A program made the position numbers and the translations under genes. Positions 1 to 7,548 of a stretch of DNA of 64,000 bases are shown here, in pieces (position 1 is the stretch's first letter; each line of letters begins with the position of its first letter). The DNA is taken from assembly GCF_963677565.1 (NCBI RefSeq), contig NZ_OY781981.1, positions 1,054,001-1,118,000 on the forward strand, read 5' to 3'. Under the pieces are notes generated by a model, which searched no databases, was not told the origin of the DNA, and saw only the letters and a program-made list of their open reading frames with translations. Source of the DNA: an uncultured Draconibacterium sp. (GTDB lineage Bacteria; Bacteroidota; Bacteroidia; Bacteroidales; Prolixibacteraceae).

Positions 1-395
1 CTACCAGCGACGAAATTGGATACGGAGGGAACAATGGCCTGCTGAACTCTATCGGTTCAAATGCGCTGGCCAGTATGATTTCGTCTCAGCTGAGTAAAAC
101 GATTGGTTCTACATTTAATCTTGATATGATTGAAGTTACAACCACCGAAAACTGGCAAAGTGCAGCCTTTGTTGTGGGAAAATACATAACCAACGACATA
201 TTTGTAATCTATCAAAAAGGTTTTGGGGAAGTAAGTGGTGACGAGATTACCCCCGAAACGATTATTATTGAATACGAAATTAATGAGAAGCTTTTCTTGC
301 GTTTGCAAAGCGGAAGTGCCAAAGACTCAGGAATTGACATGATCCTCAAGTTTGAGCAGGAAAAAGATAATGGGCCTGTTAAACCAGAAAGGTAA
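1..395 (+). CDS. tamB: TamB-like translocation/assembly protein, C-terminal end (partial)
   Basis: The open frame runs in from the left edge (first full codon at base 3) and stops at 393-395, so only the last ~131 residues are present. The segment VGKYITNDIFVIYQKGF, followed by alternating strands (IIIEYEINEKLFLRLQSGS) and the ending SGIDMILKFE, matches the conserved C-terminus of the TamB/DUF490 family. That family spans the periplasm with an elongated beta-structure and contacts an Omp85-type protein to help outer-membrane protein or lipid delivery. An internal ATG at 75 is not a plausible start because homology begins upstream of it. The N-terminal anchor and the repeat body lie outside the window. 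The family is assigned from the C-terminal pattern only. Confidence 0.82.
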   Translation, partial: TSDEIGYGGNNGLLNSIGSNALASMISSQLSKTIGSTFNLDMIEVTTTENWQSAAFVVGKYITNDIFVIYQKGFGEVSGDEITPETIIIEYEINEKLFLRLQSGSAKDSGIDMILKFEQEKDNGPVKPER

Positions 396-560
396 CAGAA
401 TGACAAGCATCTGAACTTTTAATTCCACCGTTATTCGTTATCTACAGGCTTAATCAGTACAATTGCAATACTTCCGAATGAGTGGATTGTTTTTCCAATT
501 TAAACCAAAAATTAAATCAGTTGTAGAATCGTTATAAATTAGCTAATTTAGATGGCCTTT

Positions 561-592
561 TTTGCAGGAATATTTGTGTTCGTCTACATTTG
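561..592 (+). promoter_or_regulatory. Bacteroidota-type promoter of the sdhCAB operon
   Basis: TTTG at 561-564 is separated by 20 nt from TACATTTG at 585-592. This fits the Bacteroidota primary sigma consensus of TTTG near -33 and TAnnTTTG near -7. The predicted start of transcription is near 598-600, giving a 5' leader of about 40 nt before sdhC. The rest of the 396-640 gap shows nothing else that I can assign. Confidence 0.6.
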
Positions 593-640
593 TGGCGCTT
601 AAAATTAGATTAAGAATCAACCAAAAATAAATAATAGATT

Positions 641-1330
641 ATGAGCAAATTTTTAACAGCCTCGATTGGAAGAAAATTTGTGATGAGCCTGTCGGGATTA
701 TTCCTGGTAGTCTTTATTGCAGTCCACTTGGGCCTCAACTTATTACTGATCTTTGACAACAGCGGTGATTTGTTTAATCAGGGAGCTCACTTTATGGCTA
801 CTAACCCTCTGATTAAAATTATGGAACCTATCCTCGGATTGGGTTTTATCATTCACATTGTTTGGTCATTCTTTCTAGAGTATCAAAACTGGAAAGCACG
901 CCCGGTTAAGTATGCCAAAAAGAACATGAGCGGAGCAAGCTCGTGGGCATCGCGTAACATGCTGGTATTAGGCGGTTTGGTTTTGGTATTCCTTATCATC
1001 CACATCATTAACTTCTTTATTAAGATGAAGTTTACCGGTGATCCGCTTTTGGCAGAAGTTACCGTAAACGGCGAACACATGCACAATGCATACGCTTTGG
1101 TTTCGGCCGCTTTTATTAACAGCACTGCACTGGGTATTTTCTACATTCTTGGTGGTATTTTACTTGGAATTCACCTGTCGCATGGTTTCTGGTCGGCTTT
1201 CCAAACTTTAGGTTTAAACAACAAACATTGGTTAAACCGCTGGAAAGTTATTGGTACGATTTACGCAATTCTTGTTGCTGTGGGTTTCGCCGTTATTCCA
1301 CTTTATTTCATGGTAGGATTGTATAAATAA
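641..1330 (+). CDS. sdhC: Succinate dehydrogenase/fumarate reductase cytochrome b subunit
   Basis: This 229-residue membrane anchor binds heme b and passes electrons between menaquinone and the SdhB/SdhA subunits. Five hydrophobic helices are visible at about 10-37, 60-80, 105-127, 155-178 and 203-225. Histidines suited to heme ligation lie in VHLGLN, IIHIVW, IIHIINF and GIHLSHGFW. Length and N-terminus (FLTASIGRKFVMSLSGLFL) fit the b558-type family used by Bacteroidota, in which one polypeptide replaces separate C and D subunits. It is the first gene of a three-gene operon and lies 16 nt before sdhA. In Bacteroidota this complex often works as a fumarate reductase; the sequence alone does not set the direction. 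Confidence 0.95.
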   Translation: MSKFLTASIGRKFVMSLSGLFLVVFIAVHLGLNLLLIFDNSGDLFNQGAHFMATNPLIKIMEPILGLGFIIHIVWSFFLEYQNWKARPVKYAKKNMSGASSWASRNMLVLGGLVLVFLIIHIINFFIKMKFTGDPLLAEVTVNGEHMHNAYALVSAAFINSTALGIFYILGGILLGIHLSHGFWSAFQTLGLNNKHWLNRWKVIGTIYAILVAVGFAVIPLYFMVGLYK

Positions 1331-1346
1331 AAAAGAGGAAAGAATT

Positions 1347-3287
1347 ATGAGCATTTTAGAGAATAAGATACCTGAAGGGCCATTAGCAGAAAAGTGGAGC
1401 AAACACAAAGCTGCCATTAAAGTAGTGAGCCCTGCTAACAAGCGTAAATTAGAAATTATTGTTGTGGGTACCGGTTTAGGTGGTGCCTCGGCAGCTGCTT
1501 CTTTAGCAGAATTAGGATATAAAGTAAAAGCATTTTGTTACCAGGACAGCCCACGTCGTGCACACTCAATTGCTGCACAGGGTGGTATTAATGCTGCTAA
1601 AAACTATCAGAACGATAACGACTCGGTTTATCGTTTGTTCTACGATACTATTAAAGGTGGTGACTACCGCGCACGCGAAGCTAACGTTTACCGTTTGGCA
1701 GAAGTGTCGCCAAACATTATCGACCAGTGTGTTGCACAGGGTGTTCCATTTGGTCGCGAATACGGTGGTTTGTTAGACAACCGTTCGTTTGGTGGTGTGT
1801 TGGTAAGTCGAACGTTCTACGCACGTGGGCAAACCGGTCAGCAGTTGTTAATCGGTGCTTACCAGGCCTTAAACCGTCAGATTTCGAAAGGTGCTGTTGA
1901 AATGTACAACCGCCACGAAATGCTGGACTTGGTTAAGATCGACGGAAAAGCTCGTGGTATTATTGCCCGCGACCTTGTTTCGGGCGAGATTAAACGTTTT
2001 GGTGCGCACGCTGTTGTAGTTGCAACAGGTGGTTACGGAAACGTATTCTTCCTGTCGACAAATGCAATGGGAAGTAATGGATCGGCTGCCTGGCAATGTT
2101 ACAAACGTGGTGCTTTTATGTCGAACCCATGTTTCGTACAGATTCACCCAACTTGTATTCCTGTTCATGGCGATCAGCAATCGAAACTGACTTTGATGTC
2201 GGAGTCGTTGCGTAACGATGGTCGTGTTTGGGTTCCGAAGAAAAAAGAAGACGCAATTAAGTTGCAGAAAGGTGAACTTCACCCGAACGATATTGCTGAT
2301 GAGGATCGTGACTTTTACCTGGAAAGAAGATATCCTTCTTACGGTAACCTTGTACCTCGTGACGTTGCGTCGCGTGCTGCAAAAGAACGTTGCGATGCCG
2401 GATTCGGTGTAAATGCTGAAGGTAAAGCAGTATTCCTTGATTTTAAATATGCCATCGACCGTTTAGGTAAACACGTAATTGAAGCACGTTATGGAAACCT
2501 TTTCCAGATGTATGAGAAAATTACAGATGTTGATCCGTACAAAGCGCCCATGATGATTTACCCGGCTATTCACTACTCAATGGGTGGTACCTGGGTTGAT
2601 TACAACCTGATGACTTCGGTTCCCGGTTTGTATTCAATTGGTGAAGCTAACTTCTCCGATCACGGAGCTAACCGCCTTGGTGCTTCGGCACTGATGCAAG
2701 GTTTGGCCGACGGATATTTCGTATTGCCATACACAATTGGTGATTACCTGGCTGACGAAATTATGACGCCAATGGCCGACACAAACGCTCCTGAGTTTGC
2801 TGCGGTTGAAAAAGAAGTAAAAGATCGTATCGAAAAATTATACAACATTAAAGGTTCGAAACCGGTTGACTATTTCCACAAAAAACTTGGACAAGTAATG
2901 TGGGATTACGTTGGTATGGCCCGTAATGCTGAAGGATTGAAAAAAGCGATCGAGATGATTAAGGAAATTCGCGCTGAATTCTGGAAAGATGTTCGTATTC
3001 CTGGCGAATTGGACAACCTTAACCCTGAGTTGGAGAAAGCCGGTCGTGTTGCCGATTTCTTCGATATTGGTGAGTTGATGGCTCGCGATGCACTCGACAG
3101 AAACGAATCGTGTGGTGGACACTTCCGCGAAGAGTCGGCTACCGAAGAAGGTGAAGCAAAACGTAACGACGAAGAATTCACTTACGTTTCGTGCTGGGAG
3201 TACAAAGGAGAGGGCGTTGAGCCGGATATGCATAAAGAAGATTTGGTGTTTGAGAATGTGAAGCTTACGCAGCGTTCTTACAAATAA
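1347..3287 (+). CDS. sdhA: Succinate dehydrogenase/fumarate reductase flavoprotein subunit
   Basis: This 646-residue catalytic subunit interconverts succinate and fumarate with covalently bound FAD. The dinucleotide-binding GTGLGGASAAASLAELG lies near the N-terminus. His73 in RRAHSIAAQGG is the expected site of covalent FAD attachment. HPTCIPVHG (mid-protein), HYSMGGTW and GANRLGASALMQGLADG form the substrate- and FAD-binding core. A start at 1347 is supported by the purine-rich AGAGGAAAG just upstream. The family is the non-E. coli type found in Bacteroidota and Wolinella-like b-type complexes. It sits between the anchor and iron-sulfur subunits, with no sign of damage. Confidence 0.97.
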   Translation: MSILENKIPEGPLAEKWSKHKAAIKVVSPANKRKLEIIVVGTGLGGASAAASLAELGYKVKAFCYQDSPRRAHSIAAQGGINAAKNYQNDNDSVYRLFYDTIKGGDYRAREANVYRLAEVSPNIIDQCVAQGVPFGREYGGLLDNRSFGGVLVSRTFYARGQTGQQLLIGAYQALNRQISKGAVEMYNRHEMLDLVKIDGKARGIIARDLVSGEIKRFGAHAVVVATGGYGNVFFLSTNAMGSNGSAAWQCYKRGAFMSNPCFVQIHPTCIPVHGDQQSKLTLMSESLRNDGRVWVPKKKEDAIKLQKGELHPNDIADEDRDFYLERRYPSYGNLVPRDVASRAAKERCDAGFGVNAEGKAVFLDFKYAIDRLGKHVIEARYGNLFQMYEKITDVDPYKAPMMIYPAIHYSMGGTWVDYNLMTSVPGLYSIGEANFSDHGANRLGASALMQGLADGYFVLPYTIGDYLADEIMTPMADTNAPEFAAVEKEVKDRIEKLYNIKGSKPVDYFHKKLGQVMWDYVGMARNAEGLKKAIEMIKEIRAEFWKDVRIPGELDNLNPELEKAGRVADFFDIGELMARDALDRNESCGGHFREESATEEGEAKRNDEEFTYVSCWEYKGEGVEPDMHKEDLVFENVKLTQRSYK

Positions 3288-3324
3288 TCGATCGAATAAT
3301 TATAAATCATAAATCTGTAAGATT

Positions 3325-4086
3325 ATGGCTGATAAGATTCTAAAAAAACTCAAAATAAAAGTTTGGCGTCAAAAGAATGCCAAATCAAAAGGTAAATTCG
3401 AAACATATACAATTGAGAATGTTTCAACCGGGTCTTCTTTCCTTGAAATGATGGATATTCTGAATTTCCAGCTTATTGAAGAAGGAATTGATCCAATCGC
3501 TTTCGACCACGATTGCCGCGAAGGTATCTGCGGTACTTGTAGTCTGTATATTAATGGCCGCCCACACGGACCAGACACAGAGGTTACTACCTGCCAGTTG
3601 CATATGCGTAAGTTCAAAGATGGCGAAACCATTACTATTGAACCTTGGCGTGCACGTGCATTCCCGGTAATTAAAGACCTTGTTGTTGACCGTACAGCTT
3701 TCGAGAAAATTCTTCAGGCTGGTGGTTTCGTATCGGTAAATACCGGAGGTGTTCCTGATGCAAACGCTATTCCAGTTGCTAAAGATGATGCAGAAGAATC
3801 TATGGATGCAGCAGCATGTATTGGTTGTGGTGCTTGTGTAGCAGCGTGTAAAAACGCATCGGCTATGTTATTTGTTTCAGCAAAAGTTTCGCACCTGGCA
3901 AAATTGCCTCAGGGTAAAGTTGAAGCTGCCAGCCGTGCCAAAAGTATGGTGGCAAAAATGGATGAACTTGGTTTTGGTGGATGTACCAATACTCAGGCTT
4001 GCGAAGCTGAGTGTCCAAAAAGCATCTCTATCACCAACATTGCCCGCTTGAACCGCGAGTACTTGTGCGCAAAAGTTAGCGAATAA
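3325..4086 (+). CDS. sdhB: Succinate dehydrogenase/fumarate reductase iron-sulfur subunit
   Basis: This 253-residue electron-transfer subunit links the flavoprotein to the membrane anchor. The N-terminal plant-type ferredoxin domain contains CREGICGTCSLYINGRPHGP for the [2Fe-2S] cluster. The C-terminal domain carries CIGCGACVAACKNASAM and CTNTQACEAECPKSI for the [4Fe-4S] and [3Fe-4S] clusters. It lies 37 nt after sdhA and ends the operon, which is closed by a strong terminator. The length is normal for the Bacteroidota family. Confidence 0.97.
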   Translation: MADKILKKLKIKVWRQKNAKSKGKFETYTIENVSTGSSFLEMMDILNFQLIEEGIDPIAFDHDCREGICGTCSLYINGRPHGPDTEVTTCQLHMRKFKDGETITIEPWRARAFPVIKDLVVDRTAFEKILQAGGFVSVNTGGVPDANAIPVAKDDAEESMDAAACIGCGACVAACKNASAMLFVSAKVSHLAKLPQGKVEAASRAKSMVAKMDELGFGGCTNTQACEAECPKSISITNIARLNREYLCAKVSE

Positions 4087-4109
4087 GAAAATTCACGCTA
4101 TATATCTGA

Positions 4110-4147
4110 AAAGCCTTCTCAGTTTCTGGGGAGGCTTTCTTTTTTTA
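4110..4147 (+). terminator. Intrinsic terminator of sdhCAB
   Basis: An 11-bp stem (AAAGCCTTCTC at 4110-4120 with GGGGAGGCTTT at 4128-4138, a few G-T pairs) has a 7-nt loop and is followed by TTCTTTTTTT-like tracts. It lies 24 nt after the sdhB stop. Confidence 0.85.
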
Positions 4148-4214
4148 ATCGCCTCATCCTGAAATTACGTTATACAATAAGTAACGTAATGAAAGAAAAG
4201 ATTCCCTTTTAGCC

Positions 4215-4247
4215 TTGTTTCCTGATATAGAAATTTTTATATCTTCG
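4215..4247 (+). promoter_or_regulatory. Probable promoter of the queuosine operon
   Basis: TATCTTCG at 4240-4247 differs from TAnnTTTG by one base. TTG lies 22 nt upstream at 4215-4217. The implied transcription start near 4253 falls just before the riboswitch at 4261, so the aptamer would be at the very 5' end of the message. Confidence 0.45.
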
Positions 4248-4260
4248 CGGCGTATTAACC

Positions 4261-4293
4261 ACGTGTTCTTGATAACCACGTTAAAAACAAGAG
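4261..4293 (+). promoter_or_regulatory. PreQ1-I-like riboswitch aptamer
   Basis: The sequence folds as the small H-type pseudoknot of the preQ1-I class. P1 is ACGTG (4261-4265) with CACGT (4277-4281). Within the loop, CTTG (4268-4271) pairs with CAAG (4288-4291) in the tail. The linking segments are ATAAC, whose final C is the expected ligand-reading base, and the A-rich TAAAAA. Compared with the known Bacillus subtilis queC aptamer, the P2 pairs are changed in a compensating way (UAG/CUA there, UUG/CAA here). The tail CAAGAG is the ribosome-binding region 3-8 nt before the ATG at 4296, so ligand binding should block translation. The downstream genes belong to the queuosine pathway. I rate the class assignment as strong on structure plus context. 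Confidence 0.85.
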
Positions 4294-4295
4294 AA

Positions 4296-4988
4296 ATGAA
4301 GAATAAAGTATCCGTTCTGTTTATGCTTGCAGGTATTCTTTTCGCCACCTGCTTATTGATTTCCAACATTCTTGCTTCAAAAATTATGATGATCGGCCCG
4401 TGGTCAGCACCGGCCGGAGTATTGATCTTTCCACTGGCATACATCATTAACGATGTGCTGGTTGAAGTGTGGGGTTATCAGAAAACCCGCCTGATTATTT
4501 GGGCAGGATTTGGAGTAAATGTACTTGCCGTATTGTTCTTTACCCTTGCAATTACTGTAAATGCTGCTCCTTTCTGGGAAAACCAGGATGCCTTTGCAAC
4601 CGTTTTGGGCAGTACACCGAGAATCGTAGCTGCCAGTATGCTGGCCTACCTAATGGGGTCTTTTCTGAATGCCTATGTAATGAGCAAGTTTAAAGTGCTT
4701 ACCAAAGGAAAAGGTTTTTCCATTCGTGCAGTTGTGTCAACACTTGTTGGAGAAGGTGCTGATTCGGCCATTTTTATTACCATCGCTTTTGCCGGGATGT
4801 TTCCTGTAAATGCGCTGCTTACCATGATCATTACCCAGGCCATCATCAAAACCGTGTACGAAATTGCCGTGCTTCCGCTAACAATTTGGGTTGTTGGTAA
4901 AGTAAAAAAACTGGAAGGTATCGATACTTACGATTACCAGATATCGTACAATCCTTTTAAGTTGAAGTTTGAAGGACTTAAGAACTGA
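4296..4988 (+). CDS. yhhQ: Queuosine precursor transporter (YhhQ/DUF165 family)
   Basis: This 230-residue integral membrane protein has about six hydrophobic segments. Family members import preQ0, preQ1 or queuine for tRNA queuosine modification. Family marks include LLISNILASKIM, a PAGVLIFPLAYIINDVLVEVWGY segment with conserved acidic and aromatic residues, and DSAIFITIAF. A longer reading from 4215 is possible, but it would start inside the promoter and translate the riboswitch, so the ATG at 4296 is chosen; it directly follows the aptamer tail. It is the first gene of yhhQ-queC-queF and is probably repressed when preQ1 is abundant. Confidence 0.9.
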   Translation: MKNKVSVLFMLAGILFATCLLISNILASKIMMIGPWSAPAGVLIFPLAYIINDVLVEVWGYQKTRLIIWAGFGVNVLAVLFFTLAITVNAAPFWENQDAFATVLGSTPRIVAASMLAYLMGSFLNAYVMSKFKVLTKGKGFSIRAVVSTLVGEGADSAIFITIAFAGMFPVNALLTMIITQAIIKTVYEIAVLPLTIWVVGKVKKLEGIDTYDYQISYNPFKLKFEGLKN

Positions 4989-4993
4989 TTTAC

Positions 4994-5025
4994 GAATGCG
5001 AGAATGCAGAAATGCAAGAATGCTT
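4994..5025 (+). repeat. Four-unit 8-bp tandem repeat
   Basis: The unit is GAATGCNN: GAATGCGA, GAATGCAG, AAATGCAA, GAATGCTT. It fills most of the 56-nt gap between yhhQ and queC. No function is evident. Copy number may vary between strains. Confidence 0.6.
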
Positions 5026-5044
5026 TAATAAATTTTAGGTAAAA

Positions 5045-5725
5045 ATGACATCAACAGATGACATAGATAAGAAAAAAGCGCTGGTGGTTTTTTCGGGCGG
5101 ACAGGATTCTACTACTTGCTTGTTCTGGGCAAAACAAGAATTCGACGAAGTATTTGCCATTGCGTTTAACTACGGGCAGCGCCATGCCATAGAGCTGGAA
5201 TCGGCAAAAACAATTGCAGAAACGGCCGGAGTGCCTTTGCAGGTTTTTCATATGGATCTGATCTCACAACTAAGCCAGAATTCATTAACGCACCACAGCA
5301 TGCAGGTTGACCGCCATAAACCTGAAGACACACCACCCAACACACTGGTGGAAGGCCGGAATATGTTGTTTTTAACTTACGCCGCCATTTTTGCAAAAGT
5401 GCATAATATACATAATCTTGTAACGGGTGTAGGACAGGCCGATTTTAGTGGTTACCCTGATTGCAGGAATGATTTTATCGTTTCGCTGAATGATACACTG
5501 AATCTGTCGATGGATTATCCGTATCAGATTCATACGCCATTGATGTGGAAGAACAAGAGCGAGATCTGGCAACTGGCTGATGAACTGGGCATTCTTGAAC
5601 TGGTACAGAACGAAACCGTTACCTGCTACAATGGCATTAAAGGAAAAGGTTGTGGAGAATGTCCGGCTTGTGAACTGCGGAATAAAGGTCTGAAGTTATA
5701 TTTGGAAAAGAAAGTGAATGAGTAA
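5045..5725 (+). CDS. queC: 7-cyano-7-deazaguanine synthase QueC
   Basis: This 226-residue ATP-dependent amidase/ligase converts 7-carboxy-7-deazaguanine to preQ0, a step in queuosine synthesis. The PP-loop motif SGGQDST lies near residue 18. GKGCGECPACELR near the C-terminus supplies the zinc-binding cysteines, together with an earlier Cys in VTCYNG. The gene lies between the precursor transporter and queF, and is probably on the riboswitch-controlled message. queD, queE and folE-type genes for the earlier steps are not in this window. Confidence 0.96.
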   Translation: MTSTDDIDKKKALVVFSGGQDSTTCLFWAKQEFDEVFAIAFNYGQRHAIELESAKTIAETAGVPLQVFHMDLISQLSQNSLTHHSMQVDRHKPEDTPPNTLVEGRNMLFLTYAAIFAKVHNIHNLVTGVGQADFSGYPDCRNDFIVSLNDTLNLSMDYPYQIHTPLMWKNKSEIWQLADELGILELVQNETVTCYNGIKGKGCGECPACELRNKGLKLYLEKKVNE

Positions 5726-5761
5726 TTGAGTGAATTAGGAAAAGGAATAAACAACAGAATA

Positions 5762-6232
5762 ATGAGCGAATTAAAACACCTGGGAAACGAGACGAATTAC
5801 GATTTTAACTATCGTCCTGATGTATTGGAGTCGTTTGATAATAAGCACCCCGAAAATGACTATTGGGTTAAATTCAACTGCCCCGAGTTTACCAGTCTGT
5901 GCCCCATTACCGGGCAGCCCGATTTTGCAACTATCTACCTCAGTTACATCCCTGATGAAAAGCTGGTGGAAAGCAAAAGTTTGAAGCTCTATTTGTTTAG
6001 TTTCCGCAACCACGGTGCTTTTCATGAGGATTGTATCAATATCATGATGAAAGATTTGATCGCTTTGATGAATCCAAAATACATTGAGGTGTGGGGAAAA
6101 TTTCTACCGCGCGGCGGCCTTAGCATCGATCCGTTTTCAAATTACGGAAAACCGGGGACTAAATACGAAGATATGGCGTGGCATCGTATGCAAAATCATG
6201 ATTTGAATCCGGAGACGATTGATAACCGGTAG
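5762..6232 (+). CDS. queF: NADPH-dependent 7-cyano-7-deazaguanine reductase QueF
   Basis: This 156-residue cytosolic enzyme reduces the preQ0 nitrile to the preQ1 amine. CPEFTSLCPITGQPDF holds the nucleophilic cysteine, and ESKSLKLYLFSFRNHGAFHE is the QueF family motif. The length fits the single-domain YkvM type. An in-frame TTG at 5726 directly abuts the queC stop and would add 12 residues with no family match. The ATG at 5762, preceded by AGGAAAAGGA, is preferred. The product, preQ1, is the presumed ligand of the upstream riboswitch, closing a feedback loop. Confidence 0.94.
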   Translation: MSELKHLGNETNYDFNYRPDVLESFDNKHPENDYWVKFNCPEFTSLCPITGQPDFATIYLSYIPDEKLVESKSLKLYLFSFRNHGAFHEDCINIMMKDLIALMNPKYIEVWGKFLPRGGLSIDPFSNYGKPGTKYEDMAWHRMQNHDLNPETIDNR

Positions 6233-6267
6233 GAAAACCACGAAGCCACAAAGTCACTAAGTCTTTT

Positions 6268-6295
6268 ACCCCCAAAATCCCCTGAAGGGGACTTT
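6268..6295. repeat. CCCCTGAAGGGG-type interspersed repeat
   Basis: A C-rich segment (ACCCCCAAAATCCCC) runs into TGAAGGGGACTTT and forms a small hairpin, CCCCT/AGGGG. A diverged copy in the opposite orientation lies at 32441-32465. Similar C/G-rich intergenic elements are known in Bacteroidota. It lies between the convergent genes queF and the purine deaminase. Confidence 0.55.
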
Positions 6296-6302
6296 AAAAC
6301 TT

Positions 6303-6407
6303 GAATGATGAATATAGATTAACGAATTACGAATATAGATCGTTCTGAAAGCCCGAACTAGTTCCGTTAAATGTACTTCGACATTCGTAATTCGTTAATC
6401 GTCATTC
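6303..6407. repeat. GATTAACGAAT-family inverted repeat
   Basis: Perfect 18-bp arms, GATTAACGAATTACGAAT (6317-6334) and its complement (6383-6400), are separated by 48 nt. The flanks GAATGATG and CGTCATTC also pair. Related hairpins occur at 46477-46579 and 61794-61892. It sits between convergent genes and could act as a bidirectional terminator or 3'-end stabiliser. Confidence 0.65.
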
Positions 6408-6411
6408 CGAA

Positions 6412-7425
6412 TTAGATTCCCAGTTTAGCAATCTCATCAAGCCACTTTTCTTTTTCCTCATTAGGCAGAAAACTGGCTTTAAACGAATTGGCTGCCAGTG
6501 TTACAATATCTTCGTTTGAAAGATTAAGCGCCTCATTAACCGCATGGAAATTGGCGTTCATGTACCCACCAAAATAGGCAGGATCGTCGGAATTTACTGT
6601 TGCCACAATGTTATGATCCAGAAGCTTTTTTAATGGATGATCAACCATATCATTCACCACTTTAAGCTTTAGGTTCGACAGCGGACAAACCGTTAATGGC
6701 ATTTCAATACGGGCCAGTTCATCCAGTAATACTGCATCATCGATCGAACGTACTCCATGATCGATACGGGCAACCTTTAGCATTTCAATGGCATCCCAAA
6801 CGTTTTGTGCAGGTCCTTCTTCTCCGGCATGTGCCACGGTTAGGAAACCTTCGGCACGTACCATTCCAAACACCTTTTTAAACTTGGCAGGCGGATGACC
6901 TTTTTCGCTGGAATCGAGTCCGAAAGCAGAAAATAATTCTCCAAATCGCAACGATTCTTTAAAGGTCTTTATGGCGTCCTCCTCACTCAGGTGACGCAAA
7001 AAATTAGGAATAAGCCGGTAAGTAATGCCCCATTCATTTCGGGCGTCGATACAGGCCTGTTGAATACCATTAATCACATTCTCATACGGAACGCCACGCT
7101 GTGTATGTGTTTGCGGATCGAAAAAGATCTCGGTGTGTGCCACTTTTTCTTCGTGGCACTTTTTCAAGTAGGCTAAGGTAAGGTCGTAAAAATCCTGCTC
7201 GTAAAGCAACACGTAGGCTCCGGCATAATATAAATCAAGAAATTCCTGTAAGTTGTTGAATTGATAGGCCGCACGCAAATCATCAACTGATTTATATTTC
7301 AACCGAATATCATTTCGTTCGGCAATGGTAAACATCAATTCCGGCTCAAAAGTACCCTCAATATGTACATGTAATTCAGCTTTGGGAAGCGTATTTATTA
7401 ACTCAATTTGTTTTCTGGATGTCAT
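6412..7425 (-). CDS. add: Adenosine/adenine deaminase family protein (probably adenine deaminase)
   Basis: This 337-residue metal-dependent amidohydrolase removes the 6-amino group from a purine. HVHIEG near residue 19, HAGEEG, the HG of RIDHGVR and SDDPAYFGG are the zinc- and substrate-binding motifs of the family. MPLTVCPLSNLKLKVV and QTHTQRG resemble the adenine-specific branch (yeast Aah1, Pseudomonas-type) more than E. coli Add, so adenine is my preferred substrate; this is inference from motifs. It is monocistronic with its own promoter at 7443-7475. The gene symbol is the general family name. Confidence 0.88.
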   Translation of the reverse strand: MTSRKQIELINTLPKAELHVHIEGTFEPELMFTIAERNDIRLKYKSVDDLRAAYQFNNLQEFLDLYYAGAYVLLYEQDFYDLTLAYLKKCHEEKVAHTEIFFDPQTHTQRGVPYENVINGIQQACIDARNEWGITYRLIPNFLRHLSEEDAIKTFKESLRFGELFSAFGLDSSEKGHPPAKFKKVFGMVRAEGFLTVAHAGEEGPAQNVWDAIEMLKVARIDHGVRSIDDAVLLDELARIEMPLTVCPLSNLKLKVVNDMVDHPLKKLLDHNIVATVNSDDPAYFGGYMNANFHAVNEALNLSNEDIVTLAANSFKASFLPNEEKEKWLDEIAKLGI

Positions 7426-7442
7426 TGTCTTCTTCTTTCGTT

Positions 7443-7475
7443 CAAATATACGGATACCACACCTTATTAAGCAAA
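7443..7475 (-). promoter_or_regulatory. Promoter of the purine deaminase gene
   Basis: Read on the minus strand, TTTG (7475-7472), a 21-nt spacer and TATATTTG (7450-7443) match the Bacteroidota consensus exactly. The expected transcription start is about 10 nt before the ATG at 7425. Confidence 0.65.
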
Positions 7476-7493
7476 TTGAAAATTCTTGGAAAT

Positions 7494-7524
7494 GAAAAAA
7501 GCAGACCCAAAATGAGCCTGCTTT
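7494..7524 (-). terminator. Intrinsic terminator after the Gfo/Idh/MocA gene
   Basis: AAAGCAG (7498-7504) pairs with CTGCTTT (7518-7524). On the minus strand the stem is followed by TTTTTTC. It lies 25 nt beyond the stop at 7549. Confidence 0.75.
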
Positions 7525-7548
7525 CTATAATATCTGGTAGTTGTCTTT

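Noticed and set aside
1869..2282. Antisense open frame within sdhA (137 codons)
   Set aside because: It lies wholly inside a strongly conserved gene and has no recognisable domain.
4255..4270. CACGTG at 4260 as a parS site
   Set aside because: The arms do not match parS, and the bases are explained by the P1 stem of the riboswitch.
4215..4295. N-terminal extension of the queuosine transporter from an upstream TTG
   Set aside because: It would translate the promoter and the riboswitch; homology and the leader structure both favour the ATG at 4296.
5726..5761. TTG start for queF
   Set aside because: It adds 12 residues with no family similarity; the ATG at 5762 has a better upstream purine run.
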